A stretch of DNA of 64,000 bases from Salipaludibacillus sp. LMS25 (GTDB lineage: Bacteria; Bacillota; Bacilli; Bacillales; Salisediminibacteriaceae). Under the pieces are notes generated by a model, which had not been told where the DNA came from, did no database searches, and saw nothing but the letters and a program-made list of their open reading frames with translations. The position numbers and the translations under genes were made by a program. Shown piece after piece: positions 29,110-41,676 of the stretch (the stretch's first letter is position 1; each line of letters starts with the position of its first letter). The DNA lies in the NCBI RefSeq assembly GCF_024362805.1, contig NZ_CP093299.1, positions 1,860,001-1,924,000 of the forward strand, read 5' to 3'.

Positions 29110-29529
29110 ATATCCACAATCCCTAAGAGAGAGTACCGAATTAAAAATTCGCTACTAGCTTTTTAGCTTATTTTTTTATGCCCTAAATTTTAAATGTTTA
29201 TTTTTCATCATCTGTGGACAATTTTTATCGTTTTTTTACATGTTTCCACAACCGTCTTCACAGCTTTTACACAGGATATTGTGATGTGGACAACTTCTGA
29301 CCACAACCCCTTGAATGTTGTGGATAACTTCCTAGACCCATTGTCAACACTTCATTTATTTGATATTATATTGTTGTTTTTTCTCGTGGAACACCTGTGT
29401 TAAAATAGAAACTATCCACAGGTGTTGACAACTTTGTGGATAGTTGTTCAGCTCTCTGTGTAACATTATCCACAAAGTTGTGTATATCGTGTACATGTTG
29501 CTTCTCTTCATATATAATACTTATTCACA
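29110..29529. other. oriC: Replication origin, DnaA-box cluster upstream of dnaA
   Basis: The non-coding DNA between rpmH and dnaA (28824-29657) carries many DnaA boxes in both orientations. Perfect matches to TTATNCACA are at 29319-29327 (reverse), 29466-29474 and 29521-29529. One-mismatch copies are at 29110, 29213, 29285, 29412, 29435 and 29479. The boxes at 29410-29445 form an 11-bp inverted repeat around TTGACA. Gene orientation switches here. The dnaA promoter must lie in the same stretch and so be under DnaA self-control. A 69-codon frame in this region is a by-product of the boxes, not a gene. Confidence 0.93.
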
Positions 29530-29657
29530 GTTTCTACACAAGTATATTTATTCAGTTTCATTCATTATGGTTATATAGTCGTTGTACTAGTAGCGAATTC
29601 ATCTGATCGGTTCGCTTTTCTGTTGTGCAACAGTAACTGGCAAAGGAGGGTCAAGGA

Positions 29658-31016
29658 TTGGAAAACTTAACGGATTTATGGGAGCAAGCCTTAACGAAAA
29701 TTGAGGATAAAGTGAGTAAACCTAGCTTTGATACATGGTTTAAATTCACCAAAGCGGATTCAATTGATCAAAGTTCAAACACAATTACTGTTATTGCTCC
29801 CAATGAATTTGCCCGGGATTGGCTTGAAAACCGATATTTTGGCATCATTACGGAAACATTGCAGGAACTGACGGGTGCTGAGCTAGAAGCACGATTTATT
29901 TTGCCGAAAGAAGACAAGAATGATGATTTAGCACTTTTCGAAAAAGCAAAACAAGCACCTAAGCCTCAAGTAGCAGCACATGAAGAGATGCCAAAACATA
30001 TGCTTAATCCTAAATATACGTTCGATACGTTTGTGATCGGAAGCGGTAACCGCTTTGCTCATGCTGCTTCACTTGCAGTGGCGGAGGCCCCGGCAAAAGC
30101 GTATAATCCTCTGTTTATTTACGGTGGCGTTGGTCTTGGAAAAACGCATTTAATGCACGCTATTGGTCATTATGTTATCGATCATAACCCAGATGCTAAA
30201 GTCGTTTATTTATCCTCTGAAAAATTTACAAACGAATTTATTAATTCTATTAGGGATAATAAAGCGGTCCATTTTAGAAATAAATATCGAAATGTCGATG
30301 TCCTCTTAATAGACGATATTCAATTTTTGGCGGGAAAAGAACAGACCCAGGAGGAATTTTTTCATACATTTAACTCGCTCCATGAAGAAAGAAAACAAAT
30401 TGTTATTTCTAGCGACCGGCCACCAAAGGAAATACCTACCCTCGAAGACCGGTTACGCTCACGCTTTGAATGGGGCCTAATAACAGATATAACACCACCG
30501 GATTTAGAAACTCGGATTGCTATACTACGTAAAAAAGCAAAAGCAGAAAACCTAGATATTCCCAACGAAGTCATGCTTTATATTGCGAACCAGATCGATA
30601 CGAATATTCGAGAACTTGAAGGGGCCCTCATTCGAGTAGTGGCGTATTCATCACTAATAAATCAAGACATGAATGCAGATTTAGCCGCCGTTGCGCTAAA
30701 AGATATTATTCCAAACTCTAAACCTAAAAAAATAACGATTCAGGATGTTCAGAAATCTGTGGCTGCTACGTTTCAAATTAAAGTTGATGATTTAAAAGCT
30801 AAGAAACGTACAAAAACCATTGCCTATCCTAGACAAATTGCGATGTATTTATCTCGAGAGATGACTGACAACTCACTCCCTAAAATCGGTGATGAATTCG
30901 GTGGCCGAGACCATACCACTGTCATCCATGCTCATGAAAAAATCTCGCGACTCTTCACAACAGATGAAGAATTACAAAAACAAATTCAAGATATTAAAGA
31001 TCAACTACGTTCTTGA
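29658..31016 (+). CDS. dnaA: Chromosomal replication initiator protein DnaA
   Basis: AAA+ ATPase that binds DnaA boxes, melts the origin and loads the helicase. The 452 residues show domain I (residues 1-85), a linker, the AAA+ domain with Walker [14 protein letters not shown] (near residue 155), Walker [10 protein letters not shown] and sensor-2 region, and the domain IV HTH signature [15 protein letters not shown] (near residue 420). Start TTG at 29658, with AAAGGAGGG eight bases upstream. DnaA boxes flank the gene on both sides. Confidence 0.98.
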   Translation: MENLTDLWEQALTKIEDKVSKPSFDTWFKFTKADSIDQSSNTITVIAPNEFARDWLENRYFGIITETLQELTGAELEARFILPKEDKNDDLALFEKAKQAPKPQVAAHEEMPKHMLNPKYTFDTFVIGSGNRFAHAASLAVAEAPAKAYNPLFIYGGVGLGKTHLMHAIGHYVIDHNPDAKVVYLSSEKFTNEFINSIRDNKAVHFRNKYRNVDVLLIDDIQFLAGKEQTQEEFFHTFNSLHEERKQIVISSDRPPKEIPTLEDRLRSRFEWGLITDITPPDLETRIAILRKKAKAENLDIPNEVMLYIANQIDTNIRELEGALIRVVAYSSLINQDMNADLAAVALKDIIPNSKPKKITIQDVQKSVAATFQIKVDDLKAKKRTKTIAYPRQIAMYLSREMTDNSLPKIGDEFGGRDHTTVIHAHEKISRLFTTDEELQKQIQDIKDQLRS

Positions 31017-31160
31017 AGTGTGAAAACTGTGTATAACTTTCGCGAGGTTATACACAGTTTGTCCACAGGTGGATAACTAGTCTAATCACGTTTTTTCTAC
31101 AGTTATCCACATAATCACAGGTATTACTACGATAACTACTATATTTTTTAATTAAGAATA
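31017..31160. other. oriC: Replication origin, DnaA boxes and probable unwinding site after dnaA
   Basis: The dnaA-dnaN spacer holds DnaA boxes at 31028-31036, 31048-31056 and 31103-31111, all perfect, and a one-mismatch copy at 31068-31076. The first two form an 11-bp inverted repeat around TTTCGCGAG. Ten bases after the last box comes a run of trinucleotides, TATTACTACGATAACTAC (31122-31139), whose complement reads as repeated 3'-GAT, the DnaA-trio pattern, followed by a run of A and T up to about 31200. This is the expected order of the B. subtilis unwinding region. Confidence 0.85.
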
Positions 31161-31219
31161 ACTAAACTAATATACGGTTATAAACATGCTATTTTAAAAA
31201 AGAAAGTGAGGAAACCCAA

Positions 31220-32362
31220 ATGAAATTCTCTATTCAAAGAGATCATTTCGTTCAAAGTGTGCAACATGTTTCTAAAGCGATCTCTTCCAGGACGACGATT
31301 CCAGTTTTAACAGGAATAAAAATTGAAGCCTCATACGATGGAGTTACGTTAACAGGAAGCGACTCAGATATTTCCATTGAATCATTTATTCCTAAAGAAA
31401 TAGACGATAAAGAGCTCGTTACAATCGAGCAAGAAGGTGCTATCGTCTTAAATGCCAAATTCTTTGTTGATATTGTAAAAAAACTCCCGGAAGATACTGT
31501 AGAAATCGTCGTTGCCGATCAATTCTTAACACGCTTGACATCAGGTGATTCTGTTTTTAATTTAAATGGCCTTGATCCTGCTGAATATCCTCGTCTTCCA
31601 GAAATAGAGGAAGACAATGTATTTAAAATGCCGAAAGACTTACTTAAAAGTTTAATTAGACAAACAGCGTTTGCTGTTTCTACTGCTGAAACCCGTCCCA
31701 TTCTAACTGGTATCCATTGGGCAATTGATGAGGGGGTTTTAACGTGCACAGCGACAGACAGTCATCGTTTAGCCATGCGTCACGCAAAAGTGGAAACAAA
31801 CTCGGAAGAACTGGCTTTTTCAAATGTTGTTATTCCAGGGAAAAGTTTGAACGAACTAAGCAAAATTATAGATGATACAGACGAATTAATTGATATTATC
31901 GTAACGGACAACCAAATTCTCTTTAAATCAACAAACCTATTGTTCTTCTCACGTTTATTAGATGGAAATTATCCTGCAACTAAAAACATGATTCCAAATC
32001 ATTCAAAAACAAGTGTAAAACTTGAATCCAAACAGTTACTAGCTGCGATTGAGCGAGGTCTTCTTCTTTCTAGAGAAGGGAAAAATAATGTGGTGAACGT
32101 TAAAACAATAGAAAATAATGAGCTTGAAATCACATCAGTAACCCCAGAAGTTGGTAAAGTTACAGAAAAAGTCCATACACTTGATTACTCAGGTGAAGAA
32201 TTACGAATTTCCTTCAATGGGAAAAATCTTATAGATGCATTAAAAGTTATTGAGTCTAGTGAGGTTACTATTGATTTTACAGGGGCTATGAGTCCGTTTG
32301 TTATGAAACCTGCTGATCGAGATCATATGCTACATCTTTTCTCACCAGTGAGAACTTATTAG
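31220..32362 (+). CDS. dnaN: DNA polymerase III beta subunit (sliding clamp)
   Basis: Ring-shaped processivity clamp for replicative and repair polymerases. 380 residues, three similar domains; conserved pieces include MKFSIQRDHFVQSVQHVSKA at the start, TDSHRLAMRHAK (about residue 175) and the C-terminal FSPVRTY. Ribosome site AAAGTGAGGA. Between the origin and a strong terminator; transcription may come from dnaA and from a promoter in the AT-rich spacer. Confidence 0.98.
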   Translation: MKFSIQRDHFVQSVQHVSKAISSRTTIPVLTGIKIEASYDGVTLTGSDSDISIESFIPKEIDDKELVTIEQEGAIVLNAKFFVDIVKKLPEDTVEIVVADQFLTRLTSGDSVFNLNGLDPAEYPRLPEIEEDNVFKMPKDLLKSLIRQTAFAVSTAETRPILTGIHWAIDEGVLTCTATDSHRLAMRHAKVETNSEELAFSNVVIPGKSLNELSKIIDDTDELIDIIVTDNQILFKSTNLLFFSRLLDGNYPATKNMIPNHSKTSVKLESKQLLAAIERGLLLSREGKNNVVNVKTIENNELEITSVTPEVGKVTEKVHTLDYSGEELRISFNGKNLIDALKVIESSEVTIDFTGAMSPFVMKPADRDHMLHLFSPVRTY

Positions 32363-32380
32363 AGACTAATCATGAGTTAC

Positions 32381-32418
32381 AAAGACTTTCGTCGTGGTGG
32401 TACGGCGAAAGTCTTTTC
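32381..32418 (+). terminator. Terminator of dnaA-dnaN
   Basis: An 11-bp stem AAAGACTTTCG with its complement, then TTTTC, 18 bases after dnaN. It separates dnaN from yaaA, which therefore needs its own promoter in 32419-32728; a TATAAT occurs at 32674-32679 without a clear -35. Confidence 0.88.
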
Positions 32419-32728
32419 ATTCCGTTCGATAGGATAACGTACCAAAAATGCTACATAACCATATTATCTTTAAAATTGAAAATATTGTATAACAATGAAG
32501 TACTGAGTGTGGGCCATTGCGAAATAAGACCGTGTCTATTGAAATAAACTTACTTGAAATTAAGGAAATCATTTTACAAATATAAAGTTTAAGAAAAAAT
32601 TTTGGAACCAACCCATTTTTTTTCTGAAAACAGATTGGCGTTTATTGAAATCTTTTAGTACAATATAGAGTGATATAATTTGTGTACGTTAGTTAAGCAG
32701 TGACCTAAAGAAAGCGAGTGACTTTATT

Positions 32729-32953
32729 TTGGAAGAAACGATTGTGATTTCAGATACGTTCATCACACTGGGACAAGCGTTAAAAGAAGCGGCTGTGATT
32801 GATTCTGGTGGGCAGGCGAAATGGTTTCTCTCAGAGGTACCTGTCTGGGTAAATGGCGAACAAGAGCAGCGAAGAGGAAGAAAGCTTTATCCTGGCGATT
32901 ATGTCACGATTGACGAGATAGGTACGATTAATATTGCTAATCATGATGAATGA
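32729..32953 (+). CDS. yaaA: S4-domain protein YaaA (RlbA)
   Basis: A 74-residue protein that is essentially one S4 RNA-binding domain: ITLGQALKEAAVIDSGGQAK, then WVNGEQEQRRGRKLYPGDYV. It lies between dnaN and recF in most Bacilli and is linked to ribosome assembly (the B. subtilis protein is named RlbA). The start is TTG at 32729 with only a weak ribosome site (AAGCGAGTGA), so expression may be low. Confidence 0.93.
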   Translation: MEETIVISDTFITLGQALKEAAVIDSGGQAKWFLSEVPVWVNGEQEQRRGRKLYPGDYVTIDEIGTINIANHDE

Positions 32954-32972
32954 TGAATAGAGAGGGATCCCT

Positions 32973-34094
32973 TTGCACATTAACACATTGACGTTAAAGG
33001 ACTATCGTAACTACCCCGAGTTATCACTTAACTTTAAAAATAGTGTCAATGTCATTCTGGGTGAAAATGCACAAGGGAAAACGAATCTCATGGAAGCTAT
33101 TTATGTACTTGCCCTGGCAAAATCACACCGAACCCCGCGTGATAAAGAATTAATTCGCTGGGATCAATCGTTTGCTAAAGTTGAAGGTCATTTGACGAAT
33201 AGAAATGGACCACTTCACATGGAAGTGGTGTTTTCTAATAAAGGGAAAAAAGTTAAGCTGAATCATATTGAAAAAAAGAGAATGAGTGATTATATAGGCT
33301 CCTGCAACATTGTTATGTTTGCTCCAGAAGATTTAACACTCGTAAAAGGAAGCCCGCAAATTCGTCGTCGGTTTCTTGATATGGAAATGGGACAAATATA
33401 CAACATATACCTTTATCATCTATCCCAATATTATAAAGTGCTTAAACAACGTAACCAGTGGCTAAAAGATGTCCAACAACGAAAAATTAACCCTGACGCC
33501 ACCATGCTGGAAGTCATGACAGACCAATTAGTCCAAGCGGCTGCTCAAGTTCTAATGAAACGTTATGAGTTTTTAGAAAAACTACAATCTTGGGCACGCC
33601 CCGTACATGATGAAATTAGTCGTGGAAAAGAAGAATTACATGTGATGTACAATCCCTCCTCACACGTATCAGAAGATATGGATTTGTCCACAATGATGAT
33701 AACTTTGCAAGAACAGTATCATGGGCTTCAAGAGCGGGAAATGCAACGTGGCACCACTTTGATTGGACCGCATAGAGATGATCTTATGTTATTAGTAAAT
33801 GGCCGAGATATTCAAACATACGGTTCACAAGGACAACAGCGTACAACTGCTTTGTCTTTAAAACTAGCTGAAATTGAACTTATTAAAGAAAAGACCGGCG
33901 AGTATCCCATCTTACTTCTTGATGATGTCCTTTCAGAACTTGATGATCAACGCCAGACTCATTTGCTTAACACGATAAAAGGTAAAGTCCAAACATTTGT
34001 GACGACCACAAATGTCGGTGGTATTGATCATGATCTCATGAAAGAAGCTGACATGTTTTATGTGACGGACGGGATCATACAGAAAAAAGGGTGA
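32973..34094 (+). CDS. recF: DNA replication and repair protein RecF
   Basis: SMC-like ATPase that helps load RecA on gapped DNA. 373 residues starting (TTG) [20 protein letters not shown]; Walker [18 protein letters not shown] near residue 30; signature [19 protein letters not shown] (about residue 290) and Walker [12 protein letters not shown]. The TTG has AGAGGG six bases upstream. Follows yaaA by 19 bases and precedes remB by 9. Confidence 0.97.
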   Translation: MHINTLTLKDYRNYPELSLNFKNSVNVILGENAQGKTNLMEAIYVLALAKSHRTPRDKELIRWDQSFAKVEGHLTNRNGPLHMEVVFSNKGKKVKLNHIEKKRMSDYIGSCNIVMFAPEDLTLVKGSPQIRRRFLDMEMGQIYNIYLYHLSQYYKVLKQRNQWLKDVQQRKINPDATMLEVMTDQLVQAAAQVLMKRYEFLEKLQSWARPVHDEISRGKEELHVMYNPSSHVSEDMDLSTMMITLQEQYHGLQEREMQRGTTLIGPHRDDLMLLVNGRDIQTYGSQGQQRTTALSLKLAEIELIKEKTGEYPILLLDDVLSELDDQRQTHLLNTIKGKVQTFVTTTNVGGIDHDLMKEADMFYVTDGIIQKKG

Positions 34095-34103
34095 TGTAAA
34101 CCA

Positions 34104-34367
34104 ATGTTTATTCATTTAGGTGGCGATATGGTCTTGAAAGCAGAAAGAATCGTTGCCATCCTTGATCATAATAGTCAAGACCTCTCAGCAGAAAATCAAG
34201 AGATGATGAAAGATCATAAAAAACGGAAAGCGACAATTAGAGTAACTGATGATACACCAAAATCAATGGTAATTACTAAAGAGGATATATATTTATCTCC
34301 TATTTCCTCTCATACATTAAAACGTCGGGCAGAAACAATTACTGTCCTGTCAGAAGAAGACGTTTAG
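34104..34367 (+). CDS. remB: Extracellular matrix regulator RemB (YaaB)
   Basis: An 87-residue DUF370 protein of the RemA/RemB family. In B. subtilis RemA and RemB activate matrix and osmoprotection genes. The N-terminus MFIHLGGDMVLKAERIVAIL is diagnostic. Placed between recF and gyrB as in B. subtilis. The ribosome site GGGTGATG overlaps the recF stop, suggesting coupling. Confidence 0.92.
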   Translation: MFIHLGGDMVLKAERIVAILDHNSQDLSAENQEMMKDHKKRKATIRVTDDTPKSMVITKEDIYLSPISSHTLKRRAETITVLSEEDV

Positions 34368-34460
34368 AAGTCACATTATAGAAATAAATCATCTTGATGT
34401 GTTGATGAACATCTAATGATCATATTACTTGGCGCTAGTTGCCAGGAGAAGTGCAGGTGA

Positions 34461-36383
<1,923 letters not shown>

Positions 36384-36430
36384 GTTAAGTTAAAAACCGT
36401 CTAAATGGTTGAAAGAGGCGGGACCTGATA

Positions 36431-36501
36431 ACGGATAGGTAGGGTAACATTCTATCCGTATAACAAATAGATGACCATGCAGGAAAAATGGCCTGCATGG
36501 T
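36431..36501 (+). repeat. Two strong hairpins between gyrB and gyrA
   Basis: ACGGATAG/CTATCCGT (36431-36459) and a perfect 10-bp stem ACCATGCAGG with its complement (36474-36501), neither followed by a T run. They may protect or process the gyrB-gyrA transcript, or mark a gyrA leader; they do not look like simple terminators. Confidence 0.55.
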
Positions 36502-36609
36502 TCCTGTGTTAAAAATAGCGAAAAAACCGACACCTTCAGTACATAACAAAACAATTATCGGTTAAGTTTAACGAAGGGCTGGACGGTTTTCGTGAACGGA
36601 GGTACAAAC

Positions 36610-39162
36610 ATGTCTGATCAAGATCAGTCTCGAGTGATAGAAATTAATATCAGTCAAGAAATGAAAACATCCTTTATGGATTATGCAATGAGCGTCATCG
36701 TCAGCCGGGCGCTGCCCGATGTCCGTGATGGGTTAAAACCGGTTCATCGTCGTATCTTGTACGCTATGAATGAACTTGGTATTACGGCGGACAAGTCATA
36801 TAAAAAGTCCGCTCGTATTGTTGGTGAAGTCATTGGTAAATATCATCCCCATGGTGATTCAGCTGTCTACGAAACGATGGTGCGAATGGCTCAAGATTTC
36901 AGTTATCGTTATATGCTCGTAGATGGTCATGGAAACTTCGGTTCTGTCGATGGTGATGCAGCAGCTGCTATGCGTTATACGGAAGCCAAAATGTCTAAAA
37001 TTTCGATGGAACTTCTTCGTGACATTAACAAAGATACAATTGATTACCAGGATAACTATGATGGGTCTGAATCAGAGCCTATTGTTATGCCAGCAAGGTT
37101 TCCTAACTTACTAGTGAATGGTACGTCTGGTATTGCTGTCGGTATGGCCACAAATATTCCACCACACCATCTATCCGAAGTCATTGACGGTGTGCTAGCT
37201 TTAAGTAAAAATCCTGAAATAACCGTTCCTGAACTGATGGAATATATTCCAGGTCCTGATTTTCCTACTGGAGCTGAAATTGTTGGTGTATCAGGAATTA
37301 GACGGGCCTATGAAACAGGGAAAGGTTCAATTCTTATACGGGCGAAAGCAGAGATTGAAGAGAATAATGGCAAGCCGAGAATCATTGTAAACGAATTGCC
37401 GTACCAAGTGAATAAGGCGCGTCTTATTGAAAAAATTGCTGAGCTTGTTCGTGATAAAAAGATTGAAGGTATTACCGATTTAAGAGATGAGTCAGACCGA
37501 ACAGGGATGAGGATCGTCATTGAACTTCGCCGTGATATGAATGCGAATGTAACCTTAAATAATTTATATAAACAGACAGCACTGCAAACGAGTTTCGGGA
37601 TTAATATGTTAGCCCTCGTTGACGGTCAACCGAAAGTCCTTTCGTTGAAACAAACGTTATATCACTATCTAGAACATCAACGAGTTGTTATAAGAAGACG
37701 AACTGAGTATGAGTTGAAGAAAGCGGAAGCCCGTGCTCATATTCTTGAAGGATTAAGAATCGCTCTTGATCATCTTGATGATGTGATTAGCTTAATTCGT
37801 AGTTCACAGACGACCGAAATTGCTCGTAATGGATTAATTGAGAAATATGAATTATCCCATGATCAAGCACAAGCTATTTTGGATATGAGACTCCAACGTC
37901 TTACAGGTCTGGAAAGAGATAAAATCGAAAATGAATATAAAGAATTAGCAGAGAGAATTGCGGAATACAAAGCCATTCTTGGTGATGACGAAAAAGTACT
38001 TGAGATTATCCGTGAAGAACTCATGGAAGTACGCGACCGATATGAAGATGATCGTCGCACAATCATTACTTTAGGTGAAGATAGCATGGAAGACGAAGAT
38101 CTTATCCCACGTCAAAATGTCGTTATCACTGTGTCACACCATGGCTATATTAAACGATTACCTGTTTCAACCTATCGCAGCCAGAAACGTGGCGGCCGTG
38201 GTGTTCAAGGGATGGGGACTCATGATGAAGATTTCGTGCGTCACCTTTTCGTGACAAACTCGCACGATCACCTGCTATTTTTCACGAATAAAGGGAAAGT
38301 ATACAGAATAAAAGGCTATGAGGTACCTGAACAGAAGCGGACGTCTAAAGGCATCCCGATTATTAACTTGTTGCAAATTGAAAAAGGTGAGTACATTAGT
38401 ACGATTATTCCAATCTCTGATTTTGAAAAAGAAAATCATTCCCTTTTCTTTATGACCAAGTACGGCATCTCGAAGCGAACAGAATTAAAGGCATTTGCCA
38501 ACATCCGTCGCGGTGGGTTATTCGCCATTAAACTTCGTGACGAGGATGAACTGCACGGTGTGCGATTAACAGATGGTGATAAAGAATTAATTGCCGGTAC
38601 CCGTAAAGGGATGTCAATCCGTTTTAATGAAAATGATGTTAGGAAGATGGGACGAACGGCTGCTGGTGTGAAAGGGATCAATTTACAGAAAGATGATGAA
38701 GTGGTTGGTATGGATATTATTGAAGAAGATCATGATATTCTCATTGTCACTGAAAAAGGATTCGGCAAACGGACACCAGCTGAGGAATATCGTCAACAAA
38801 GCCGGGGTGGTAAAGGAATCAAAACATGTAATATTACGGATAAAAACGGTAATCTTATCTCCCTTAAAGTCGTCTCTCAAGATCACGACCTCATGGTTAT
38901 TACGACGAATGGGGTTATTATCCGGATGCACGTGGAAGAGATTTCGCAAACGAGCAGAAATACGCAAGGGGTTCGCCTTATCCGCGTAGGAGATGAAGAG
39001 TATGTCTCCACAGTTGCCCGTGTTAATGTAGATGATGGCGACGAAGATGAATTGGAAGACCAGGTAACGGAAAATACTGAAGGCATCAGCAACTCTGAGA
39101 CTGACGAGACGAACGTTGAAAATACTGATGAACTTTCAAATGAAGAAACTGAGGAAGAGTAA
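36610..39162 (+). CDS. gyrA: DNA gyrase subunit A
   Basis: DNA-cleaving subunit of gyrase, 850 residues. The quinolone-resistance region reads [20 protein letters not shown] with wild-type Ser (HGDSAVY) and the catalytic tyrosine in [13 protein letters not shown] (about residue 122). The C-terminal domain is a set of beta-propeller blades, with the GyrA-box [11 protein letters not shown] near residue 530, and the protein ends in a very acidic tail. The start chosen is ATG at 36610 with GGAGG seven bases upstream; a GTG 18 bases earlier overlaps the ribosome site. Followed by a perfect terminator. Confidence 0.98.
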   Translation: MSDQDQSRVIEINISQEMKTSFMDYAMSVIVSRALPDVRDGLKPVHRRILYAMNELGITADKSYKKSARIVGEVIGKYHPHGDSAVYETMVRMAQDFSYRYMLVDGHGNFGSVDGDAAAAMRYTEAKMSKISMELLRDINKDTIDYQDNYDGSESEPIVMPARFPNLLVNGTSGIAVGMATNIPPHHLSEVIDGVLALSKNPEITVPELMEYIPGPDFPTGAEIVGVSGIRRAYETGKGSILIRAKAEIEENNGKPRIIVNELPYQVNKARLIEKIAELVRDKKIEGITDLRDESDRTGMRIVIELRRDMNANVTLNNLYKQTALQTSFGINMLALVDGQPKVLSLKQTLYHYLEHQRVVIRRRTEYELKKAEARAHILEGLRIALDHLDDVISLIRSSQTTEIARNGLIEKYELSHDQAQAILDMRLQRLTGLERDKIENEYKELAERIAEYKAILGDDEKVLEIIREELMEVRDRYEDDRRTIITLGEDSMEDEDLIPRQNVVITVSHHGYIKRLPVSTYRSQKRGGRGVQGMGTHDEDFVRHLFVTNSHDHLLFFTNKGKVYRIKGYEVPEQKRTSKGIPIINLLQIEKGEYISTIIPISDFEKENHSLFFMTKYGISKRTELKAFANIRRGGLFAIKLRDEDELHGVRLTDGDKELIAGTRKGMSIRFNENDVRKMGRTAAGVKGINLQKDDEVVGMDIIEEDHDILIVTEKGFGKRTPAEEYRQQSRGGKGIKTCNITDKNGNLISLKVVSQDHDLMVITTNGVIIRMHVEEISQTSRNTQGVRLIRVGDEEYVSTVARVNVDDGDEDELEDQVTENTEGISNSETDETNVENTDELSNEETEEE

Positions 39163-39165
39163 TAG

Positions 39166-39208
39166 AAGAAGACAATCACAGCTTAGCGTGATTGTCTTCT
39201 TTTTTCCT
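39166..39208 (+). terminator. Terminator of gyrA
   Basis: A perfect 12-bp stem GAAGACAATCAC with its complement followed by TTTTTTCC, just after the gyrA stop. Confidence 0.93.
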
Positions 39209-39626
39209 TTTTTTTAAAAAAAAGATATAAACGGATTCATTCTGGTACTGTCAAAATGAACCTTTTGGAATGCTGTCCTTGTCATCATTGTTTATATATA
39301 ATATCGAGATAACTACCAAATGGAATATTTATGTATAAAAGGAGAAGTAATCTGTTTCTCTTCATCGTCGATTTATTTGATGAGATATTTCATTAGACTT
39401 AATGTTAAAGTCACTATCTTTACTTTTGTTCAGTTTGCCTCCTCTCTCAACTTTACCATTCTCCTATACATTTTTGATCATGTTAAATAATAAGAATAAA
39501 TGAGCATTCAAGAGAACACATATGGAACCTTTTTACGATAAGATGGAAATCGTCCATTTGTGTTTATGTTTAACTGATGAGGTAGAAATAATGAACATGC
39601 CTATTGGATTGTGAGGAGGAGATGAG
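39209..39626. other. Gene-free control region before cstA
   Basis: About 420 AT-rich bases. A TTGTCA at 39279-39284 with a TATA-rich run after it might be a promoter, but spacing is poor. No catabolite-control site or other known operator was recognised. Confidence 0.4.
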
Positions 39627-41369
39627 ATGAATGCAGTTGCTGTAGCAGTATGTGGTATCTTGATTTTTTTTCTCGGCTACAAATATTACTCGAAATTTTT
39701 ATCCACTCGAATTTATCAACTAGACCCAAATTACCAAACGCCAGCATATGCCTTTAAAGATGGTGTTGATTTCGTTCCTACAAATAAATGGGTGCTTTGG
39801 GGACACCATTTTACATCCATTGCTGGCGCAGCGCCCATTGTAGGGCCTGCAATAGCAGTTTATTGGGGATGGCTTCCAGCTTTTTTATGGGTTGTCCTTG
39901 GGACTGTCTTTGCAGCGGGGGTTCATGATTTTGGTGCTTTAGTTCTTTCTGTTAGGCATAAAGGGCAGTCTGTTGGGACGCTGGCAAGTAAAATCATTGG
40001 TCAACGAGCAAAGTTACTGTTCTTGTTTATTATTCTTATTTTAGTGTTAATGGTTAACGCTGTCTTTGCTTGGGTTATTTCTAATTTATTTATTCAGTTT
40101 CCCGCAGCTGTCTTATCTGTATTTATTCAAATTCCTCTAGCTATATGGATTGGTTATACAGTTTATAAAAAAAGAGGCGGCATGCTGCTTCCTTCTATAT
40201 GTGCCCTAGCAATTATGTATATGTCCGCTATCGTTGCTTCACGTGTCCCGGCTTTACAAATCGATTTACCGAGATATTTCGGAGGAGAAGAAACGATTGT
40301 AGCATTTGGCTTAAACGGTGTCGCCTTTTCTTTTTTTATTTGGATTATGATTTTAATGATTTATGTATATGTCGCTTCCACTTTACCCATATGGAAACTT
40401 TTACAGCCAAGAGACTATATTAATTCTCATCAGTTAGTTATAGGGTTAGCCATTTTATACTTAGGTTTATTATTTTCTAACCCATCAATAACGGCACCTG
40501 CTTCAAATATGAGCGTAGAGATTCCATGGTTTCCACTGTTATTTATCACCATTGCTTGCGGAGCTATTTCTGGCTTTCATGGTCTCGTGGCTTCCGGTAC
40601 ATCTAGTAAGCAATTAAGCAAGGAACCGGATGCGCGATTTGTAGGCTATTTCGGTGCTATAGGAGAAGGTTTATTAGCTCTAGCAGCTATATTAGCCGTT
40701 GTCACATATTTTAATTCGGAGAATGACTTTATTGGCGCTTATTCGTCATTTGACACTGCAAATGCCAATGGATTGGGCTATTTTATTGAAGGAGCAGGGG
40801 CGCTTGCCACAGGCATTTTCCTTCCAGCAGATATTGCGACAACGATCGTTGCGATTATTGTTGTTAGCTTTGCAGCTACTACCTTAGATACGTCAGTGAG
40901 ATTAATGCGTTACATTATTTCTGAATTGGGCCAGGAGTATAACATTAAATCATTAACGAAAATGCATGTTGCTACAGCGGTGGCAGTGACGTCAAGTGCA
41001 GCTCTCGTTCTTCTACCAGAAGGCCCACAAGGTTTTGGTTCAGGGGGTTATGTCCTTTGGCCGCTGTTCGGTACATCAAATCAATTATTAGCAGGGATTA
41101 CACTGCTCCTTGTCACGTTATGGCTTAAACGACAAGGGAGAAACTATTTATTTACCCTGATCCCAATGATTTTCTTAATGGTCATGACAGTCTGGGCAAT
41201 GACTCACCAAGTTTTTATTGAATGGTCAGGAATAGCTGAAGGGAAAGAAATGAATCTGCTTTTATTCCTGCTTGGAGCTATTATTCTTGTATTTGCTTTG
41301 TGGATATTGCTAGAAGGACTTTCAAATTTATGGCGAAAAAAACCTGATGATGATCATTTCTCAGCATAA
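39627..41369 (+). CDS. cstA: Carbon starvation protein CstA family transporter
   Basis: A 580-residue membrane protein with about 16 hydrophobic segments. CstA-type proteins are induced by carbon starvation and import pyruvate or peptides. Diagnostic segments: WVLWGHHFTSIAGAAPIVGPAIAV-like region near residues 56-79, HDFGALVLSVRHKGQS near 100, and FGTSNQLLAGITLLLVTLWL near 480. E. coli CstA is about 700 residues; this shorter form is usual in Bacilli. Instead of the small YbdD partner known in enterobacteria, the next genes encode a cory-CC-star protein and an ArsA-like ATPase. Ribosome site GAGGAGGAGA. Confidence 0.92.
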   Translation: MNAVAVAVCGILIFFLGYKYYSKFLSTRIYQLDPNYQTPAYAFKDGVDFVPTNKWVLWGHHFTSIAGAAPIVGPAIAVYWGWLPAFLWVVLGTVFAAGVHDFGALVLSVRHKGQSVGTLASKIIGQRAKLLFLFIILILVLMVNAVFAWVISNLFIQFPAAVLSVFIQIPLAIWIGYTVYKKRGGMLLPSICALAIMYMSAIVASRVPALQIDLPRYFGGEETIVAFGLNGVAFSFFIWIMILMIYVYVASTLPIWKLLQPRDYINSHQLVIGLAILYLGLLFSNPSITAPASNMSVEIPWFPLLFITIACGAISGFHGLVASGTSSKQLSKEPDARFVGYFGAIGEGLLALAAILAVVTYFNSENDFIGAYSSFDTANANGLGYFIEGAGALATGIFLPADIATTIVAIIVVSFAATTLDTSVRLMRYIISELGQEYNIKSLTKMHVATAVAVTSSAALVLLPEGPQGFGSGGYVLWPLFGTSNQLLAGITLLLVTLWLKRQGRNYLFTLIPMIFLMVMTVWAMTHQVFIEWSGIAEGKEMNLLLFLLGAIILVFALWILLEGLSNLWRKKPDDDHFSA

Positions 41370-41384
41370 TTAAAGGAGGTTAAT

Positions 41385-41636
41385 ATGAGTATTAAGAAAT
41401 GGTTGCTACTTTATGATGAGATGCTCCGTCAAGGGCATCGTACGGAAATACTGCGTGAATTAAGGGACGAAGATGATCTTTTTTTTCTACTGCTTTATTC
41501 GGAGACCCTCGGCATCCCTAACCCTGTATCGTTTTATACATTAGAGCTTTATCCATACATGCTCGATAAGTTTCATGATTGGCATTTAAGAATGGGAATG
41601 GAAAAATCACCTCTTAATAGTTTTCGCTGTTGTTAA
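41385..41636 (+). CDS. cory-CC-star protein
   Basis: An 83-residue protein ending in Arg-Cys-Cys directly before the stop, the feature that gives this family its annotator name. Conserved parts are KKWLLLYDEMLRQGHRTEIL, DEDDLFFLLLYSETLGIPNP and the C-terminal FRCC. Function is unknown. It lies 15 bases after cstA with its own AAAGGAGG site and 40 bases before an ArsA-like ATPase, so all three are probably cotranscribed. The paired terminal cysteines could bind metal or be lipidated (inference). No membrane segment is seen. Confidence 0.85.
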   Translation: MSIKKWLLLYDEMLRQGHRTEILRELRDEDDLFFLLLYSETLGIPNPVSFYTLELYPYMLDKFHDWHLRMGMEKSPLNSFRCC

Positions 41637-41676
41637 TAATGATTATTAAAAAAGGGTGGAACTTAAGGGGGTATAA

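Noticed and set aside
29194..29403. Plus-strand frame of 69 codons before dnaA
   Set aside because: Lies within the DnaA-box cluster of oriC, has no ribosome site and is explained by stop-poor origin sequence.
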